From: JBFMFH01 sp964481395
GTDB taxonomy: Bacteria; Acidobacteriota; Vicinamibacteria; Vicinamibacterales; JAKQTR01
Reading direction: 5' to 3'
DNA length: 16,614 nt
Assembly: GCA_964481395.1 (NCBI GenBank)
Contig: CAYZYG010000108.1
Location: 1-16,614 of the forward strand
Of this stretch, positions 5,564 to 14,290 are shown piece after piece. The position numbers and the translations under genes are program-made. How positions within the stretch are numbered: position 1 is the first letter of the stretch; each line of letters opens with the position of its first letter. The notes under the pieces are model-generated. The model saw nothing but the letters and a program-made list of their open reading frames with translations. It was not told the DNA's origin and searched no databases.

Positions 5564-6913
5564 ATGGATGTCACTCTGCTCTCGCGCATCCAGTTCGCGA
5601 TGACGATCGCGTTCCATTATCTGTACCCGCCGCTCAGCATCGGTCTCGGCGTGGCGCTCGTGGTGATGGAGGGCCTGTACCTGAAGACCCGCCTCCCGAT
5701 CTACCAGCAGATGACGCGCTTCTGGGTGCGGATCTTCGGATTGACCTTTGCGCTGGGCGTGGCCACCGGAATCGTGATGGAGTTCGAGTTCGGCACCAAC
5801 TGGGCGGCGTACTCGCGCTTCGTGGGCGACGTGTTCGGCAGCGCGCTGGCCGCGGAAGGCATCTTCGCCTTCTTTCTGGAGAGCGGGTTCCTTGCCCTGC
5901 TGCTCTTCGGGTGGGACAAGGTCGGTCCGGGCCTGCACTTCTTCTCGACCCTGATGGTGTGTCTGGGCGCCCATTTCAGCGCCATCTGGATCATCGTCGC
6001 CAACTCGTGGATGCAGACACCGGCCGGTTTCCGCCTCGTGGAACACGGGCTGGGCCGGCGCGCGGAGGTGACGGACTTCTGGGCCATGGTCTTCAACCCG
6101 TCGACCGTCGAGCGTCTCGCGCACACTGTTCTCGGCGCGTGGCAGGCGGGGGCGTTTCTGGTGATCTCGGTGAGCGCCTACTACCTGCTCAAGGGCAGGT
6201 TCGAGGATTTCGCCCGGCGGTCTCTGCGGGTCGGTGCGAGTCTCGCACTGGTGGCTTCGCTGGGCTCCCTGGCGACGGGACATCTGAGCGCCGAAGGTGT
6301 CGCCGCCCATCAGCCGCCGAAACTCGCGGCGATGGAAGCGCACTTCCCGGCGTCCGCGCCAGCCGACCTGTTCCTGTTCGGGTGGGTCGACGAACCCCGA
6401 CAGCAGGTGCGCGGCGTGGCGGTGCCCGGCCTGCTCAGCTGGATGCTGCACGGCGACGCGTCGGCGCCGGTCACCGGCCTGCAGGCCTTCGCGCCAGAAG
6501 ACCGGCCCCCGGTGCAGATCGTCTTCCAGTCGTACCATCTCATGGTAGCGATCGGCATGGTGCTGATCGGCCTTGCGGTCATGGGAGCGTTCTACACGTG
6601 GCGACGGAGTGCATCCCCGCCGCCGGCGTGGCTGCTGCGGCTGTTCGTCGTGTCGGTGCTCGGCCCCCAGATTGCGAACCAGGCCGGCTGGATGGTGGCC
6701 GAAGTGGGCCGCCAGCCGTGGATCGTGTACAACCTGATGCGGACCAGCGAGGGCGTCAGCCGGTCGGTCTCGTCCGGGGCCGTTGTCTTTTCGCTGATCC
6801 TGTTCACCGTGGTCTACATCCTGCTCTTCGCCCTCTTCCTCTACCTGCTCGACGCGAAGATCAAGCACGGCCCGCTGCCCGACGACCTGGCCGGCAGCCC
6901 GAAGCGAGCCTGA
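5564..6913 (+). CDS. cydA: Cytochrome bd ubiquinol oxidase subunit I
   Basis: Heme-bearing subunit of the bd-type terminal oxidase in the inner membrane; it oxidises quinol and reduces O2 to water with high affinity. From ATG 5564 the product has 449 residues. The b595 ligand His18 lies in FAMTIAFHYLYPPLS; Glu98 and Glu106 match E. coli Glu99 and Glu107. His187 (LAHTVLGAW) is the b558 ligand and Met327 in YHLMVAIGM is its probable partner. The signature GRQPW is at about 382-386, and SAIWIIVANSWMQTPAG is typical. It is shorter than E. coli CydA (522) because the Q-loop is short. An in-frame ATG at 5555 adds MSL; 5564 is preferred because family members begin MDVxLLSRIQF. Neither start has a good SD. 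It is followed after 3 bases by cydB. Confidence 0.95.
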   Translation: MDVTLLSRIQFAMTIAFHYLYPPLSIGLGVALVVMEGLYLKTRLPIYQQMTRFWVRIFGLTFALGVATGIVMEFEFGTNWAAYSRFVGDVFGSALAAEGIFAFFLESGFLALLLFGWDKVGPGLHFFSTLMVCLGAHFSAIWIIVANSWMQTPAGFRLVEHGLGRRAEVTDFWAMVFNPSTVERLAHTVLGAWQAGAFLVISVSAYYLLKGRFEDFARRSLRVGASLALVASLGSLATGHLSAEGVAAHQPPKLAAMEAHFPASAPADLFLFGWVDEPRQQVRGVAVPGLLSWMLHGDASAPVTGLQAFAPEDRPPVQIVFQSYHLMVAIGMVLIGLAVMGAFYTWRRSASPPPAWLLRLFVVSVLGPQIANQAGWMVAEVGRQPWIVYNLMRTSEGVSRSVSSGAVVFSLILFTVVYILLFALFLYLLDAKIKHGPLPDDLAGSPKRA

Positions 6914-6916
6914 GGC

Positions 6917-7936
6917 ATGTCCATCGACCTGAACACCATCTGGTTCCTGCTCGTCGGCACCCTCCTGGCCGGGTACGCCGTACTCGACGGCTTCGATCTC
7001 GGCGTGGGCATCCTGCACCTGTTTGTCGAACGCGACGAGGACCGGCGCATCTTCATCAATGCGATCGGACCGGTCTGGGACGGCAACGAGGTGTGGCTGG
7101 TGACCGGAGGCGGCGCCCTCTTCGCCGCGTTTCCGGCCGTCTACGCCGGCGTCTTCTCGGGCTTCTACCCCGCGATGATCCTGCTGCTGTTCGCCCTGAT
7201 CTTCCGGGCCGTGGCCATCGAGTTCCGCAGCAAGCAGCCGATGACTTGGTGGCGCCGCGCGTGGGACGTGAGCTTCAGCGCGGCGTCGTTCCTGGGGTCG
7301 TTCCTCATGGGCGTGGCGTTCGGGAACGTGATCCGGGGTGTTCCGCTGGATGCCCACGGCGAGTACATCGGCGGGTTCTTGACGCTGCTGAATCCGTATG
7401 CGCTGCTGACGGGCTTCACCACCGTCGCGCTGTTCGCCATGCACGGCGCCATCTACCTGGTGCTGAAGACGGATGGCGAGGTCCAGGCGAAGGTCCGCGG
7501 CTGGGTCAACAACACCATCATCCTGTTCGTCATCTGCTATGCCACGACGACGATGGCGACGCTGCTGTACCTGCCGCACATGGGCGAGCCGTTCAAGGCC
7601 AGCCCCTGGACGTTCGCGCTGCCCCTCGCGACGATGCTGGCGATCGCGAACGTGCCGCGCGAGATCTTCCGCGGCCGCGAGTGGCGGGCGTTCCTGTCGT
7701 CGTGCGGGGCGGTGTTCGGCCTGATGGGCCTCGTGGGGATGGGGATGTTCCCGAACCTGGTCCGTGGAGCGGACCCGTCGACCAGCCTCTCGGTCTACAA
7801 CGCTGCCTCGTCCGAGGGAACGCTGACCACGATGCTGATCATCGCCGGAATCGGCATTCCGCTGGTGCTGGCCTACACCATCAGCATCTACTGGATTTTC
7901 CGGGGAAAAGTGAAGCTGGACTCGATGTCGTACTGA
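6917..7936 (+). CDS. cydB: Cytochrome bd ubiquinol oxidase subunit II
   Basis: Membrane partner of CydA that completes the bd oxidase. The 339-residue product begins MSIDLNTIWFLLVGTLLAGY and shows the conserved AVLDGFDLGVGIL and IGPVWDGNEVWLVTGGGALF with AFPAVYAG, the core CydB signature. Length is normal for the family (E. coli 379). Multiple hydrophobic segments run to the C-terminus (YTISIYWIFRGKV). The cydA-cydB gap is 3 bases (GGC), so the two are one transcript. No cydX-like small ORF and no cydDC exporter genes follow; the next gene is convergent after 75 bases. Confidence 0.95.
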   Translation: MSIDLNTIWFLLVGTLLAGYAVLDGFDLGVGILHLFVERDEDRRIFINAIGPVWDGNEVWLVTGGGALFAAFPAVYAGVFSGFYPAMILLLFALIFRAVAIEFRSKQPMTWWRRAWDVSFSAASFLGSFLMGVAFGNVIRGVPLDAHGEYIGGFLTLLNPYALLTGFTTVALFAMHGAIYLVLKTDGEVQAKVRGWVNNTIILFVICYATTTMATLLYLPHMGEPFKASPWTFALPLATMLAIANVPREIFRGREWRAFLSSCGAVFGLMGLVGMGMFPNLVRGADPSTSLSVYNAASSEGTLTTMLIIAGIGIPLVLAYTISIYWIFRGKVKLDSMSY

Positions 7937-7946
7937 TGCGGCCGGC

Positions 7947-7993
7947 TCTCCCGTCGCCGCACCGACCGGCGGGTCGGCGAACGCGACGGGAGA
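7947..7993. terminator. Bidirectional hairpin between convergent cydB and the EF-G-like gene
   Basis: A perfect 10-bp stem pairs TCTCCCGTCG (7947-7956) with CGACGGGAGA (7984-7993). Nested in its loop is a second perfect stem, CCGACC (7962-7967) with GGTCGG (7972-7977) and a GGCG loop. It occupies most of the 75-base space between two converging genes, the place where a shared terminator is expected. There is no T-run on either strand. Confidence 0.55.
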
Positions 7994-8011
7994 ACGGGTC
8001 CTGGCCCGGGC

Positions 8012-10108
8012 CTATTCTTCTTCTTCGGCCGCCTCGCCCTTCTCTGCCTTGGCCGCGGCGATGATCTTGGCCTGGAGGTGCGCCGGCACCTCTTCGTAGT
8101 GCGAGTACTCCATGTGGTAGGTGCCGCGGCCGCCGGTCGTCGAGGTCAGCGTCTGTTCGTACGTCAGCATTTCCGACATCGGCACCTGCGCCTTCACCAC
8201 GGTCGTGTTGCCCCGGGTGTCCATGCCCGAGACGCGCCCGCGCCGGCCGTTGATGTCGCCCATGATGTCGCCGGCGAAGTCGCTCGGGACGTAGACCTCG
8301 ACGTTCATGATCGGCTCGAGGATCGTCGGGCGGCATCGGGTCATGGCATCCTTGAACGCCAGACGGCCGGCCATCTTGAAGGAGAGCTCGTTCGAATCGA
8401 CGGCGTGGAACTTGCCGTCGAGGAGCGTCACCTTGAAGTCCATCACCGGGTAGCCGGCCAGGTAGCCGCGCATCCGGGTTTCCTGAATGCCCTTCTCGAC
8501 GGCGGGGCGGAACTGCTGCGGGATGGCGCCGCCGAAAATCTCGTCCACGAACTCGAAGTCGGCGCCGCGCGGCAGCGGTTCCATCCGGATGGTGCAGTCC
8601 CCGAACTGCCCGTGGCCGCCGGTCTGCTTCTTGTGCCGGCCGTTGGCTTCGGTCGAGGCCGTGATGGTCTCGCGGTACGGAATGCGCGGCAGCTTCAGGT
8701 TCACCTCGACGCCGAACCGCCGCTTCATCTTGTTGACGGTGACCTCGATATGGAGCTGGCCCTGGCCCGAGAGCAGCAGTTCGTGCGTCTGCGGGTCGCG
8801 GCTGTAGCGGATCGTCGGATCCTCTTCCTGGATGCGCTGGAGCGCCGTGCTGATCTTCTCCTCGTCGCCGCGCGACTTGGGCTCCATCGCGTACGAGAGC
8901 ACGGGCTCGGGGAACGACATCGCCGCGAAACGGATCGGACTGTCCTTGTCGCCGAGGGTGTCGTTCGTCTGGGTGTCCTTCAGTTTCGCCACGGCCCCGA
9001 GGTCACCAGCCTTGATTTCGGGGACGTCCGCCGTCGTCTTGCCCTGCATGACCGCGATGTGGCCGAGGCGTTCCGTCGAGTCCTTGGTCAGGTTGACGAT
9101 CGTCGAGTCGGCCCTGACCGAGCCCTTGAGCACGCGGAAGAGATTGATCCGGCCGGCGAACGGGTCGGCAATGGTCTTCCACACGAACGCCGCGGCCGGG
9201 CCGCCGTCGCCGACGGTGAACTCCAGCTCCGCGCCGGACTTGTCCAGGGCCTTCACCGTCCGCTCCGCCGCGGAGGGCAGATACGCCATGACGGCGTCGA
9301 GCAGCGGCTGGATCCCGATGTTGGCCATGCCGGACGTGCAGACGAGCGGGAACACCTTGCCGGTGTTCACGGCGGTCTTCAGACCGCGGACCAGCTCCTC
9401 ATGCGTCAGGGTTCCGGCCTCGAAGAACTTCTCCATCAGACTGTCATCGGCCTCGGCCACCATCTCGACGAGGGCGTCCCGCGCCTCCTTGGCTTTCTCG
9501 GCCAGCCCCGCGGGCACGTCGCCCTCGGTGACCGTGCCGGAACCGTCCGGCGCGTAGGTATACGCCTTCATGCCGACCAGGTCGACGACGCCCGTGAAGT
9601 CCTTCTCCTCGCCGATCGGCATCTGAATGGGCACCACCCCGCGGCCGAACGTCGTGTGCAGCGCGTCGAGCGTCCGCTCCAGGCTGGCCCGGTCACGTTC
9701 GAGCTTGCTCAGCACGACGAGGCGCGGCAGGCTCAGGCGGGCGGCCTCGTCCCATACCTTCTCGGTCTGCACTTCGGGGCCCGACACGGCGTCGACCAGC
9801 ACCAGGGCCCCGTCGGCCACCCGCAGACCGGCGCAGGCGTCGCTGAAGAAGTTCGCGAACCCCGGCGTGTCGACGAGGTTGATCTTCGCCTTGTTCCATT
9901 CGGCGTACGCCACGCTCGACGACAGCGTGTGCTTGCGCGCCACCTCCTCGTCGTCGAAGTCCGTGACCGTATTGCCCTCGTCGACCTTGCCGAGGCGGTT
10001 GACCATGCCGGCGTCGAACAGGATGGCGGACGTCAGCTGCGTCTTGCCCGAGCCTCCGTGCCCGACAATGGCGACGTTCCAGATGCTAGCGGCGTCATAG
10101 ACCTTCAT
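8012..10108 (-). CDS. EF-G-like translational GTPase (FusA2-type paralog)
   Basis: A 698-residue protein with full EF-G architecture: G domain (1 to ~275), domain II (~300-385), III, IV (from ~470, GGHGQFGDCTIRMEPLP) and V (~600-680, ending in an acidic GEAAEEEE tail). The P-loop is GHGGSGKT (16-23), unlike the AHIDAGKT type of canonical EF-G. The G3 motif is DTPGF (80-84), with Phe where translational GTPases carry the catalytic His. The G4 motif is SKLE (134-137) instead of NKxD. These features and the lack of a neighbouring rpsL/rpsG operon argue for the EF-G paralog group, not the main elongation factor. Its role, in recycling, stress or elongation, cannot be told from sequence. The ATG start has AAGGGG about 10 bases upstream. 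Confidence 0.9.
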   Translation of the reverse strand: MKVYDAASIWNVAIVGHGGSGKTQLTSAILFDAGMVNRLGKVDEGNTVTDFDDEEVARKHTLSSSVAYAEWNKAKINLVDTPGFANFFSDACAGLRVADGALVLVDAVSGPEVQTEKVWDEAARLSLPRLVVLSKLERDRASLERTLDALHTTFGRGVVPIQMPIGEEKDFTGVVDLVGMKAYTYAPDGSGTVTEGDVPAGLAEKAKEARDALVEMVAEADDSLMEKFFEAGTLTHEELVRGLKTAVNTGKVFPLVCTSGMANIGIQPLLDAVMAYLPSAAERTVKALDKSGAELEFTVGDGGPAAAFVWKTIADPFAGRINLFRVLKGSVRADSTIVNLTKDSTERLGHIAVMQGKTTADVPEIKAGDLGAVAKLKDTQTNDTLGDKDSPIRFAAMSFPEPVLSYAMEPKSRGDEEKISTALQRIQEEDPTIRYSRDPQTHELLLSGQGQLHIEVTVNKMKRRFGVEVNLKLPRIPYRETITASTEANGRHKKQTGGHGQFGDCTIRMEPLPRGADFEFVDEIFGGAIPQQFRPAVEKGIQETRMRGYLAGYPVMDFKVTLLDGKFHAVDSNELSFKMAGRLAFKDAMTRCRPTILEPIMNVEVYVPSDFAGDIMGDINGRRGRVSGMDTRGNTTVVKAQVPMSEMLTYEQTLTSTTGGRGTYHMEYSHYEEVPAHLQAKIIAAAKAEKGEAAEEEE

Positions 10109-10156
10109 AGGCGGATTACCCCTTGTGACGAACGCGGCAGAACCGACAAAAATCTA

Positions 10157-10162
10157 ATGATA
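10157..10162 (-). promoter_or_regulatory. Possible -10 element for the EF-G-like gene
   Basis: On the minus strand TATCAT lies about 48 bases before the start codon, within the only AT-rich patch (10147-10165) of the upstream region. No convincing -35 was found at 16-18 bases, so the call is weak. Confidence 0.25.
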
Positions 10163-10179
10163 CTACGGGGAGCGAAGAA

Positions 10180-10207
10180 CAGGGACCGGGGATCGGGGAC
10201 CTGGGAC
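10180..10207 (+). repeat. G-rich heptamer array, left arm
   Basis: Four consecutive 7-base units, CAGGGAC CGGGGAT CGGGGAC CTGGGAC. The G-runs at 10182, 10188, 10195 and 10203 have loops of 3, 3 and 4 bases, satisfying the usual G-quadruplex pattern on the + strand. A closely related array lies inverted at 10386-10413; the 17 bases ACCGGGGATCGGGGACC are shared exactly. Confidence 0.8.
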
Positions 10208-10322
10208 CCGGTCTGTCACGGCGTTCCGCTTGCGCCGTCGAGGGTACCCCGAGGCGAGGACAAACCCGCACGACGGCCCGGGCGGGACGGGACGGGCGCG
10301 AGGTGACCGGATCCCAGGTTCC
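10196..10322. repeat. Imperfect inverted repeat nested inside the heptamer arms
   Basis: GGGACCTGGGACCCGGTC (10196-10213) is complementary at 16 of 18 positions to GACCGGATCCCAGGTTCC (10305-10322), separated by 91 bases. Together with the outer arms (10180-10207 and 10386-10413) it makes a nested A-B-b'-a' layout, as in small palindromic or REP-like elements. The 17 bases around 10308-10324 recur upstream of cydA at 5423-5439 with one mismatch. Confidence 0.6.
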
Positions 10323-10362
10323 GGTCGTTGGTCGGCTGCGGCGTGACGGGAAGGACGGGCAT

Positions 10363-10392
10363 GGGGACTGGGGCCATCCTCAACTGGTCCCC
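10363..10392 (-). terminator. Weak hairpin downstream of the permease operon
   Basis: GGGGAC (10363-10368) pairs with GTCCCC (10387-10392) with an 18-base loop, starting about 22 bases after the permease stop. The 5' arm of the RNA hairpin is also part of the quadruplex-prone heptamer array, so the two structures compete. No T-run follows on the minus strand. Confidence 0.3.
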
Positions 10393-10413
10393 GATCCCCG
10401 GTCCCCGGCCCCT
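10386..10413 (-). repeat. G-rich heptamer array, right arm (inverted)
   Basis: On the + strand the units are GGTCCCC GATCCCC GGTCCCC GGCCCCT. Read on the minus strand this gives four GGGG runs with loops of 2, 3 and 3 bases, a canonical quadruplex motif. It begins one base beyond the TAA stop (10415-10417) of the leftward permease gene, so it would lie in the 3' end of that mRNA. Confidence 0.8.
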
Positions 10414-10414
10414 G

Positions 10415-11725
10415 TTATTCGTATCTGAGCGCCTCGATGGGGTCCAGCCGGGCGGCGCGGATGGCGGGCACCAGGCCGAAGAAGATGCCCGTGCCGGCCG
10501 AGAAGCCGAAACCGAGGGCGAAACTCCACCACGGCATCGAGATGGGGAAGCCCGTGGCATAGTGGACGCCGAGGCCGATGCTCGATCCGATCGCGATGCC
10601 GAGCACGCCGCCGAGCGACGTCAGGAACACCGCTTCGAGCAGGAACTGCCAGAGGATCTCCCGGCGGCGGGCGCCGAGCGCCTTCCGGACGCCGATCTCG
10701 CGGGTCCGCTCCGTCACCGAGATCATCATGATCGCCATGACGCCGATGCCGCCGACCATCAGGGCGATGGACGAGATGACCACGAGGCCGATGAAGAACG
10801 CCCCCGTGAGCTGGTCCCACACCTTCAGGGCGGCGTCCTGCGTGACGATGTCGAAGTCGTTCGGCTCGTCGAGCTTCAGGCCGTGGCGGATCCGCATGAT
10901 CTGCTCGACCTCGTCCATGGCCGCCTGCCGGGTCGCGCCCTCGCGTGGCACGACGGCGATCATCGCGCTCTGGAACGCGCTGGCGTCGGTGACGGTTCCG
11001 TTGACGCTGACGCGGCCGCGCGCCTGACGCCACCCGAACTGCTTCTGGAAGGTGGTATAGGGGATGACCGCGAAGTCGTCCTGCCCCTGACCGCCCATCG
11101 GGCTGGGGCGCGGCCCGACGTAGCCGACCACTTCGTACTGCTGCGCGCCGATGCGCACGGTCTTGCCGATGGGATCGATGTTCGGGAAGAGCGCCTTCAG
11201 GGCCGTCTGTCCGAGGACCACGACGCGGCGGCGGTGGATGACCTCGGCCTCGGTGAAGAACCGCCCGCCCTCGACCTTGAGGAAGTTCACGGCGGCGTAG
11301 TGCTGCGAGACGCCGATGATGGAGAGTTCCTTGGTCCGTTCCCCTTTGTAGTGGATGCGCTCGCGCCCGGGCATGCCCCAGGCTCCCAGCCACACGTCCA
11401 CCCGGCCCGCGGACGGGGCCTCGCGCTCGATGGCCTTCGCGTCGTCGACCGTCAGCACCGGGCGCTTGATGAGGTCGCGGAACTCCTTGCCGGCGGCGAA
11501 GCTGACGCCGCTGAACTTCGCGACGAAGATCGTGTTGGGCCCGAGTTCGCGGATCGAGTCGCGCAGCGATTCGTCGAAGCCCCGGATGAGCGACGTCATC
11601 CCCACGATGGCGGTGATGCCGATGACGATCCCGAGGATCGTGAGGAACGACCGCATCTTCTGGGATCGCAGCGTGTCGAACGCCAGCCCGATGATGTCGC
11701 CGAACAAGGCGAACTTCATGGCCAT
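10415..11725 (-). CDS. MacB/FtsX-type ABC transporter permease (second of the pair)
   Basis: 436-residue inner-membrane subunit of the type VII (MacB-like) ABC family. One transmembrane helix lies near residues 25-48 (MRSFLTILGIVIGITAIVGM). A large periplasmic MacB_PCD domain follows to ~310. Three C-terminal helices form the FtsX domain, with the conserved cytoplasmic EIGVRKALGARRREILWQFL, which couples to the ATPase, and the end motif AARLDPIEALRYE. Such proteins transmit ATP hydrolysis to periplasmic movements rather than carry substrate through the membrane. The ATG start has AAGGA with 8-base spacing. It lies 4 bases after the other permease. No ATP-binding domain is fused, and no ATPase gene is adjacent. 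The substrate is unknown. Confidence 0.92.
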   Translation of the reverse strand: MAMKFALFGDIIGLAFDTLRSQKMRSFLTILGIVIGITAIVGMTSLIRGFDESLRDSIRELGPNTIFVAKFSGVSFAAGKEFRDLIKRPVLTVDDAKAIEREAPSAGRVDVWLGAWGMPGRERIHYKGERTKELSIIGVSQHYAAVNFLKVEGGRFFTEAEVIHRRRVVVLGQTALKALFPNIDPIGKTVRIGAQQYEVVGYVGPRPSPMGGQGQDDFAVIPYTTFQKQFGWRQARGRVSVNGTVTDASAFQSAMIAVVPREGATRQAAMDEVEQIMRIRHGLKLDEPNDFDIVTQDAALKVWDQLTGAFFIGLVVISSIALMVGGIGVMAIMMISVTERTREIGVRKALGARRREILWQFLLEAVFLTSLGGVLGIAIGSSIGLGVHYATGFPISMPWWSFALGFGFSAGTGIFFGLVPAIRAARLDPIEALRYE

Positions 11726-11729
11726 CGCG

Positions 11730-12953
<1,224 letters not shown>

Positions 12954-12957
12954 GGCT

Positions 12958-14286
12958 CTACTTCTTCTCCTGCAGCTTCACCGGGTCTCCGTCCTTCAGA
13001 TCCCGGACCGAGTTGAAGGGCCCGGTGATGACCTCGGCGCCGGCCTCGACTCCCGACAGGACCTCGAAGTACCGCTCACCCGCGATGCCCGTCTTCAGCG
13101 GCATGAAGACCGCCTTGCCGTCCTTCACGACGAAGACGCCTTCCGTTTCCTTCTTCGTCTGGCCGGGCTTCAGTTCGGCTGCCTGGACGCCGGTCCCGGT
13201 CCGGCGCTTGGCCTGCTTCTCGTCCGCCGGGGGGCGCACCACGTTGCCCTTGTCGTCGAAGACGAGCTCGCGCACCGTGGCGGCCTGGATGGGGACCGCC
13301 ACGGCCTTCTCCCGCGTCGCCGTGGTGATGTCCGCCGTGCATGTGAAGCCCGGGCGCACGTCGGGCACCTCCCCGTCGATGGTCACGACCACCTTGAAGT
13401 TCGTCGCGCCTCCGGAGGCGGCCGCCGCGCCAGTGGCCTGGATCGGGCTGTTGCCGATCTCGGTGACGGTGCCCTGGAAGGTCCGCTCGGGCAGGGCGTC
13501 AATCGTGACCTTGGCCTTCTGGCCCCTGGCCAGCGTCGGGATATCGGTCTCGTCCACTTCCAGCTCGGCCTCGATGACGGACATGTCGGCGATGGTGAGC
13601 AGCACCGTGCCGGCGTTGTTCATCGTGCCGATGACGACCGTTTCACCCGGCTCGATGTTGCGCCGCGTCACGATGCCGTCCAGGGGCGAATCGATGGTGA
13701 CCTGGCTCAGGTTGTACTTCGCGTTGTCGAGGTCGGCCACCGACTGGCGGATGCGCTGCTGCTGGGCGGAAATCTCCGCTTCGCGCACCTGGACGTCCCG
13801 TTGACGCAGCTTCAGCTCGTTCTCGGCCCGATCCAGCGCCTCCTTCGTCGTCAGCTGTTCCTTCCAGAGGTCCTGCTGACGGCGGAAGGTGTCCTGGGCC
13901 AGCGCCAGCTGCACCTTCGCCGAGTCGAGCTGCACCCTGGCCTGTTCGAGCGCCGTCCGCTGGGCGTTCAGCCCCGCCTCGCCGCGCTCCACGGAGCTGC
14001 GTGCCGACCGGGGATCGATCTCGAGCAGGAACTGCCCGGCCGTGACCCGGTCCCCCTCTTCGACGGCCAGCTTCGTGACCCGGCCCATGGTGTTGGCGCT
14101 GATGTTGACGAGCTGCTTCGGCTGGATCCGGCCAGACGCAGACACGATGGCTTCGAGATCGCGCGTCTCGATCTTCTCGACCTGCACCTCGACGCCGGTT
14201 TCCCGCTTGAAATACAGGTTCGCGAAGACCAGCCCCCCCAGCACGACCAGGACAGCGACTCCGATGAGGATCTTCTTGGCGTTCAC
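12958..14286 (-). CDS. HlyD/MacA-type periplasmic adaptor (membrane fusion protein)
   Basis: 442-residue adaptor linking an inner-membrane transporter to an outer-membrane channel. Residues 6-24 form a single anchor helix (ILIGVAVLVVLGGLVF) after a short MNAKK. Lipoyl-like halves flank a long alpha-helical hairpin at about 95-190 (RGEAGLNAQRTALEQARVQL to DLDNAKYNLSQ), then SPLDGIVTRRNIEPGETV. A beta-barrel and a membrane-proximal domain follow, ending EVITGPFNSVRDLKDGDPV. A charged low-complexity insert (about 340-375: NVVRPPADEKQAKRRTG and on) sits within the membrane-proximal part and is unusual. Start is GTG 4 bases after the YIP1 gene. MacA-like pairing with the two downstream permeases is inferred from gene order; no TolC gene is seen. 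Confidence 0.93.
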   Translation of the reverse strand: MNAKKILIGVAVLVVLGGLVFANLYFKRETGVEVQVEKIETRDLEAIVSASGRIQPKQLVNISANTMGRVTKLAVEEGDRVTAGQFLLEIDPRSARSSVERGEAGLNAQRTALEQARVQLDSAKVQLALAQDTFRRQQDLWKEQLTTKEALDRAENELKLRQRDVQVREAEISAQQQRIRQSVADLDNAKYNLSQVTIDSPLDGIVTRRNIEPGETVVIGTMNNAGTVLLTIADMSVIEAELEVDETDIPTLARGQKAKVTIDALPERTFQGTVTEIGNSPIQATGAAAASGGATNFKVVVTIDGEVPDVRPGFTCTADITTATREKAVAVPIQAATVRELVFDDKGNVVRPPADEKQAKRRTGTGVQAAELKPGQTKKETEGVFVVKDGKAVFMPLKTGIAGERYFEVLSGVEAGAEVITGPFNSVRDLKDGDPVKLQEKK

Positions 14287-14290
14287 GCGC

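Larger units (their letters stand above)
10109..10414. other. Non-coding segment behind the permease operon and before the EF-G-like gene
   Basis: 306 bases without a supportable gene. It holds the EF-G-like gene's leader (10109-10165), then the left G-rich heptamers, the inner inverted repeat, a stretch with GGGACGGGACGGG-type runs (10281-10297), a candidate terminator hairpin and the right heptamer arm touching the permease stop codon. The minus-strand transcript of the operon would have to end here, and the EF-G-like gene's promoter must also lie here. Confidence 0.7.

Noticed and set aside
7937..8011. A small cydX subunit gene after cydB
   Set aside because: The only ATG frame there begins MRPALPSPHR and is Arg/Pro-rich with no hydrophobic helix.
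5461..8064. An open frame of over 860 codons on the + strand across cydAB
   Set aside because: It is out of frame with the clear CydA and CydB proteins, is very rich in Arg, Pro and Gly, and shows no family motif; high-GC DNA yields such shadows.
8078..10306. A 742-codon + strand frame opposite the EF-G-like gene
   Set aside because: Antisense shadow of a well-conserved GTPase; its composition (His, Arg, Val, Asp repeats) reflects complementary codons and it has no recognisable domain.
10109..10414. Insertion sequence remnant
   Set aside because: Inverted repeats are present, but no transposase fragment or flanking target-site duplication was seen.
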